Source: Richelia sp. SL_2_1
GTDB taxonomy: Bacteria; Cyanobacteriota; Cyanobacteriia; Cyanobacteriales; Nostocaceae
Length of the DNA: 64,000 bases
NCBI GenBank assembly: GCA_012033205.1
Contig: JAAUSO010000006.1
Location: 27,366 to 91,365, forward strand
Direction: 5' to 3'
In this document: positions 59,626 through 64,000 of the stretch, piece by piece
Layout: each line of letters opens with the position of its first letter
Position numbering within the stretch: position 1 is the first letter of the stretch
Made by a program: the position numbers and the translations under genes
Notes under the pieces: model-generated
Seen by the model: only the letters and a program-made list of their open reading frames with translations
Told to the model about the DNA's origin: nothing
The model's database searches: none

Positions 59626-60401
59626 ATGTCCTGTTTATCTCTTCCTCAACTTCCCCATGACTGCTTTTCCAAAATCCGGCTTGTGGCTACGGATATGGAT
59701 GGCACTTTAACTACAAAGGGAAAATTCACTCCCGCACTGCTACAAGCTTTGCAAGATTTAGCAACAGCTAATATCAAAGTCATAATTGTTACTGGACGTT
59801 CCGCTGGTTGGGTTAGCGGATTGTCATATTATTTACCAGTAGTCGGGGCGATCGCAGAAAATGGAGGTTTATTTTATTCATGTATAAAAAACAAGTGGTT
59901 TCTATTACACCGATATCAGACTTAGACTTGCATCGAAGAGATTTAGCGGCTGTTTTTGAGAAATTAAAGCTTAATTTTCCTCAAATTAAAGAATCATCTG
60001 ATAACTGTTTTCGGATTACTGATTGGACTTTTGATATTACAGGTTTAGATAACACTTCATTACAAACGATGCAGCATCAATGTCAGGAATTAGGTTGGGG
60101 ATTCACTTATAGTAATGTTCAGTGCCATATCAAACCTGACGGGCAAGATAAGGCTGTAGGTTTATCGCAAGTGCTGCAAGAATATTTTGGGGAATATGTC
60201 TCGGATAAAGTTGTTACTGTCGGGGATAGCCCTAATGATGAAAGTTTGTTTGATCCAAATTACTTTCCTTTATCGGTAGGTGTTGCGAATGTGTTGGAAT
60301 ATGTTGATCAATTACAGCATAAACCAGCTTATATAACCCAAAAGAAAGAAGGTGAAGGTTTTTGCGAACTATCTGATTATATTTTGCAAGCTAGGAGTTA
60401 G
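59626..60401 (+). CDS. HAD-family sugar phosphatase (Cof-like), one apparent frameshift
   Basis: About 259 residues when joined. HAD motif I is VATDMDGTLTT (residues about 20-31), followed by VIIVTGRSAG; the C-terminal motif IV is VTVGDSPNDESLF. The two parts meet at the A6 run 59886-59891: the first frame ends at 59925, while the second goes from there to 60401; adding one A joins them as FYSCIKKQVVSITPISD. A Cof-type cap lies between. Likely substrate: a phosphorylated sugar or sugar-phospho-glycerate, not known. Confidence 0.8.
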
Positions 60402-60459
60402 TACCACCGGAATTGTAGAGACGTAGCATTGCTACGTCTGTACTGGAGTTAGGAGTTAT

Positions 60460-60524
60460 AGAAGTCGGGTTTTTATGAGAATTGTAAAGGTATTACAGAT
60501 ACTTATCCTAAAAACCCGACTTCT
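60460..60524. repeat. CCCGAC hairpin repeat, copy 5
   Basis: Arms AGAAGTCGGGTTTTTA and TAAAAACCCGACTTCT. First of two neighbouring copies. Confidence 0.9.
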
Positions 60525-60549
60525 TCCCATAAACTAACAAGTCGGGTTT

Positions 60550-60614
60550 AGAAGTCGGGTTTTTCATCAAATTGTCAGGTTATTACAGATAGTTGTACTA
60601 AAAACCCGACTTCT
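60550..60614. repeat. CCCGAC hairpin repeat, copy 6
   Basis: Arms AGAAGTCGGGTTTTT and AAAAACCCGACTTCT, with a loop that shares TATTACAGATA with copy 5. The two are probably a local duplication. Confidence 0.9.
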
Positions 60615-60803
60615 TGAAATAACCGTATTGTGTTTTAAATACGACTTGTCATTACATAAAAGTCGGTGTAATTATGATTTAATAGCAGTACATATTTATA
60701 CTTACGCTTTTGAAACTTCCTTGTTGGTAGGATAAATCAAAATATAGGCTGCTGATAAAATAAGTTCTGTTACGATTAATAATTTTATCGAAACTGTTTA
60801 TTT

Positions 60804-62023
60804 ATGCAAGACTCTGAAAACTCTTCAGCCGCTAGCGATAATCAAAAATTAAATCAAGAATTACAAAAAGAAATTCGCTATCGCAAATTGCTTGAGGAAA
60901 AGTTAAGTACTTCTGAAGCTAAGTTGCGTGGTATTGTTGAGGCGATACAAGACATTATTTTAATGGTAAGCATTCAAGATGATAATTTTTCTAACGTAGA
61001 AATTTTGCCAACTTGTGCGAGCAATACGGATGTTAATCATAACAAATTAATTAATCAAACTGCGGAACTTTTTTTTCAGGAATCAACGCTTAAAACTTAC
61101 TTAAAACAAGTTCAACAGGCTTTAAATACACAAAAAACCGTAAATTTTGATTATCTTTTACAAGAGGAAGAAGATCAATTTTGGTTTAGCGCTAGCATTT
61201 CTCCGATTTCTGAAAAAACCGTTTTGTGGGTAGCACGGGATATTACTCAACGCAAAACAGCAGAGCAAGCTTTAACAGAAAGTGAAGCACGTTTTCGTGC
61301 TGTTTACGAACAAGCTGCTGTGGGAATCTATCAGGTTTCCCTCTACGGTGAATTTATGCAGGTTAACTCGCGATTTTGTGAAATGTTAGGTTATAAAGAA
61401 TCATTTTAAAACAGATAAGTTGGCAAAGTATTACTCATCAAGATGATATTGAAGCCGAATTAATGCATCTGCGACAGCTATTTAGTAATGAAATTTCTAA
61501 CTACTCTTTAGAAAAACGATTTATTTGTAAGTGGAATAAATACAATCAAGAGCAATGGGTTAATATTAGTGTCTCATTAGTACGTAATGAACAAGGAATA
61601 CCCGATTATTTTCTTGGTGTAGTCGAAGATATTTCCCTACGCAAATGGACGGAAGATGCTTTACGGGAAAGTGAAGCACGTTTTTGTGCTATTTTCGAGC
61701 AAGCTGCTGTGGGAATTTATCAAATTAAACTATCCGGTGAATTTATCGAGGTTAACCCCCGTTTTTGCGAAATTACCGGCTATAGTGAGTCAGAATTATT
61801 AGATTTAACTTGGCAAGATATTACAGATTTGGATAATTTAAATTCTTTCACTGAGTTGATGTTTAATATTCTGAATAATAAAACACATACTAACTCAATA
61901 CAAAAACAACTTATTCATAAAAATGGCCAGTTAGTACAAGTAAAAACTAATATTTCCCTAGTTTGCGATCGCCTTAATATTCCGCAATATTTTCTTTGTG
62001 TAGTCGAAGAGATAGGAAAGTGA
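60804..62023 (+). CDS. Multi-PAS domain sensor without an output domain, one apparent frameshift
   Basis: About 407 residues when joined. A coiled-coil start (KLNQELQKEIRYRKLLEEKL), a weak first PAS, then two similar PAS/PAC pairs (ARFRAVYEQAAVGIYQVSL and ARFCAIFEQAAVGIYQIKL) with VARDITQRKTAEQAL and VVEDISLRKWTEDAL closures. The frame breaks at the T4 run 61405-61408 (stop after GYKESF); one extra T gives FLKQISWQSITHQDD and joins. The end (CVVEEIGK then two stops) is followed only by STRR units, so no kinase or GGDEF is present. It may be a truncated sensor or one acting through a partner. Confidence 0.75.
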
Positions 62024-62090
62024 TGAGTTAGGAGTTAGGAGTTATGAGTTAAGGATTGATAATGGGTAACTGTCCACTGTCAACTGGTAA

Positions 62091-63785
62091 TCAATAACTA
62101 ACAGCATTAATCTTGGGAGTATAACGCCACAATTGATACAAGCGGGTTGCTGGCATGGTGAGATACAGCATATCCCCACCGCTGAGACAGGTTTCCAGTA
62201 ATTCCCAACCGTGAATAGTTTGAGAATTGGTTTCTACATATAAAGGTACAAAATCGGCAGACATGGCTGCTTCTTTGACTTTTTGACCGCAAAATGGATG
62301 AGTCGGTGTAATTATTGTCGCAAAAGCTACCCATAAACTATCGGAGGTGATGCCATTGCCGAGAATTCTACCACCCAAGGCGGCGGCAGCAAAAGCAGGT
62401 GCTGCAAGCTCTGCGGGACTTAATACTGCTTCAAAATCGAATACTTCCTGTGCCATGCGAGCAAAGTCGGGGTCGGCATAATTTACTACTACGGGAATTT
62501 TTGGTGATAATCCTTTGGCTTTGAGGGCAATTTCGATGTTGGTTGCATCGTTGCCGGTAACGGCAATTAAAGCGGCTGCATTCGCGACATTACAAGACTT
62601 AAGAGTTTCTGGAAAGCTTGCATCAGCATGAATTGTCGGAATACCCAAACTGCGAGCAGTATTGACAAATTTACCGTTACTATTGGGTTCAATAACTACA
62701 ACATCTTGTCCGCTGTTATGAAGTTGCTGGACAATTTTGATGCCAAGTCCACCCAAACCACAGACAATATAGTGATTGCGTCGGGGTACTCGTGCTGCAT
62801 CCCAAAATTGTTTAAAACGAGTTCCCAATACAAAATCGTTGAGCAAAGCATACCAAATACCAAATATCGCTGCTCCAACCAACATCATAATAATGGTGAA
62901 TATCTTAATGCTATCAGGAGCTTGCTCTACTACTTCTTCGTTGCCACCTGCCCCCGTAATCATACCTACAGAAAAATACAAAGCATCAATTAAAGACATA
63001 TTCAATTCGGTAGATACATAAGTAAGAGTCGCTAGTGAAATAATCATCATTAACAACATTGCTCCTACCAACACCGATTGAGCATGATGCCTAAATTGCC
63101 GTAAATTAGTTATAACTTTAAGCAATTTTGCAATCAATGATTTACGAGTTGTACGGACTTGGGGTTGAGTACCGACAATTAAACGATCGCCTTTTTGAAG
63201 TTCATGTCCCGACATGACTGCGGATACTAAATCTAAATCACCCTCTACGGGTAAATAATAAATCAGCATTCGCGATCGATCTTCCCATAATTCATTGAGT
63301 TTACGACCGTTCCATGGGTGGAAGGAATGAATATATTCTTCGTGTATGGGCCAAGTTTGTTTAAATAATTTTATTTGTCCAATCGCTTTATTTCCTAATG
63401 CTGCAAAACTGAACACGGGTGCTGCTAATCCGGCAACACTCATACTCAAATGGTCTGGTAAAGTGTAATCTAAACGTTCGCCTAAACTAGTGTTAAAAAA
63501 GCGGTTGATTATCCGAATGCGGGGATTAAGCACCCGCGCTTGCATCATAATCCACAAGTTTAATGCATCATCACCTCCAGCGATAACTAAAGTATCTGCT
63601 TGTTGAATCCCTGCTGCTTTAAGGGTACTAGCTGCCTGTAAATCTCCTACAATCACATCTCCCGCTCTTTCACCGGAAATGGTTTGATGATGAATACCAA
63701 CAACTAAGGCTCCCTGCTGTCTGAGCAAACGAAAGATTTTATATCCAGTGCGTCCTAAATTACAGACAATAATTCTGGGTTTCAT
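62091..63785 (-). CDS. Ion channel with two TrkA-N/TrkA-C (RCK) modules
   Basis: A 564-residue membrane protein. RCK-type NAD-binding domain at residues 1-120 (RIIVCNLGRTGYKIFRLLRQQG), TrkA-C near 150-225, a pore region with about three hydrophobic segments at 240-325, then a second TrkA-N (HYIVCGLGGLGIKIVQQL, about residues 343-465) and TrkA-C to the end. The pore segment reads SVGMITGAGGNEE in place of the canonical TVGYG filter, so potassium selectivity is uncertain. It should gate an ion flow by nucleotide or redox binding. The minus-strand gene is free-standing. Confidence 0.85.
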   Translation of the reverse strand: MKPRIIVCNLGRTGYKIFRLLRQQGALVVGIHHQTISGERAGDVIVGDLQAASTLKAAGIQQADTLVIAGGDDALNLWIMMQARVLNPRIRIINRFFNTSLGERLDYTLPDHLSMSVAGLAAPVFSFAALGNKAIGQIKLFKQTWPIHEEYIHSFHPWNGRKLNELWEDRSRMLIYYLPVEGDLDLVSAVMSGHELQKGDRLIVGTQPQVRTTRKSLIAKLLKVITNLRQFRHHAQSVLVGAMLLMMIISLATLTYVSTELNMSLIDALYFSVGMITGAGGNEEVVEQAPDSIKIFTIIMMLVGAAIFGIWYALLNDFVLGTRFKQFWDAARVPRRNHYIVCGLGGLGIKIVQQLHNSGQDVVVIEPNSNGKFVNTARSLGIPTIHADASFPETLKSCNVANAAALIAVTGNDATNIEIALKAKGLSPKIPVVVNYADPDFARMAQEVFDFEAVLSPAELAAPAFAAAALGGRILGNGITSDSLWVAFATIITPTHPFCGQKVKEAAMSADFVPLYVETNSQTIHGWELLETCLSGGDMLYLTMPATRLYQLWRYTPKINAVSY

Positions 63786-63896
63786 ATAAAAGCAGCAAAA
63801 TTACTACGAAAAGCTGCACTCACAAAAGGTTTATTCACATGATTACTCACCTACACCCATAAGAACTGTAACTGAACGCACGAGATTAAAAATTAG

Positions 63897-64000
63897 TTAA
63901 GAATTAGGAGTTAGGAGTTAGGAGTTAGGAGTTTTGGAGTTTGGAGTTAGGAGTTTGGAGTTTGGAGTTTGGAGTTTGGAGTTTGGAGTTTGGAGTTTGG
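63897..64000. repeat. Tandem repeat (GGAGTTT/TTAGGAG units), runs off the window
   Basis: Heptamer units GGAGTTA, then GGAGTTT, in near-perfect phase to the last base, so its full length is unknown. Upstream of the channel gene, divergent orientation. Confidence 0.9.

Larger units (their letters stand above)
60402..60803. other. Repeat-rich spacer
   Basis: No gene. Holds a hairpin at 60416-60438 (AGACGTAGCA and TGCTACGTCT) and two adjacent CCCGAC hairpins (60460-60524 and 60550-60614) in the same direction. Confidence 0.7.

Overview
The window looks like chromosomal DNA of an AT-rich, heterocyst-forming filamentous cyanobacterium. Evidence: pcyA (phycobilin synthesis), a devB-devC-devA heterocyst-type exporter behind a canonical NtcA promoter, several cyanobacterium-only families (DUF1815, DUF1830, DUF1997, DUF3531, DUF4079), the rne-rnhB pair, many GCGATCGC (HIP1) octamers, and the heptanucleotide tandem repeats and hairpin repeats typical of Nostocales. 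I cannot name the genus. I saw no tRNA, rRNA, CRISPR array or complete transposase gene.

Layout. 1-3 kb: a DUF1815 gene and a hotdog thioesterase in AT-rich DNA. 3-12 kb: dxr, then a membrane glycoconjugate cluster (polytopic membrane protein, methyltransferase, GT2 glycosyltransferase, small EamA/SMR-like protein, a DUF2079 gene broken by a stop, a PIG-V-like gene with two frameshifts). 12.7-22.3 kb: polysaccharide deacetylase, the large glutamate synthase gene on the minus strand, a divergent phosphodiester glycosidase-type gene and a cupin mannose-6-phosphate isomerase-type protein. 22.6-28.5 kb: an IscA/HesB protein and the str operon rpsL-rpsG-fusA-tuf-rpsJ. 28.9-38.2 kb: LON-domain protein, pheA, DUF1997, the rne-rnhB operon, a two-domain radical SAM protein and a STAS protein. 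38.6-46.6 kb: small conserved proteins, clpS, CPBP protease, WG-repeat and pentapeptide-repeat proteins, a DICT/HD-GYP-like protein and a B12-dependent radical SAM protein. 47.5-54 kb: housekeeping and unknown genes, a toxin-antitoxin locus read as one fused ORF, and pcyA. 54-64 kb: NtcA promoter plus devBCA, a membrane protein, a HAD phosphatase, a PAS protein and a TrkA-N/ion-channel protein.

Main points for a second look. (1) The divergent gltB and glycosidase genes carry the same roughly 41-nt hairpin in their 5' leaders, each oriented toward its own gene. (2) The devBCA leader has a textbook NtcA class II promoter about 610 nt upstream of devB, with a palindromic insertion between. (3) Seven single-base frameshifts in six genes, plus the fused toxin-antitoxin ORF, all sit in A or T runs and nearly all are cured by adding bases. 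This argues for homopolymer undercalling in the assembly, though real gene decay is not excluded. (4) Several hairpin repeat families and heptamer tandem repeats occupy the spacers, one tandem repeat lying in frame inside gltB. (5) A 527-bp structured spacer of unknown nature separates rpsL from rpsG. I found no convincing defence or biosynthetic island; the best candidate for something undescribed is the shared leader hairpin.
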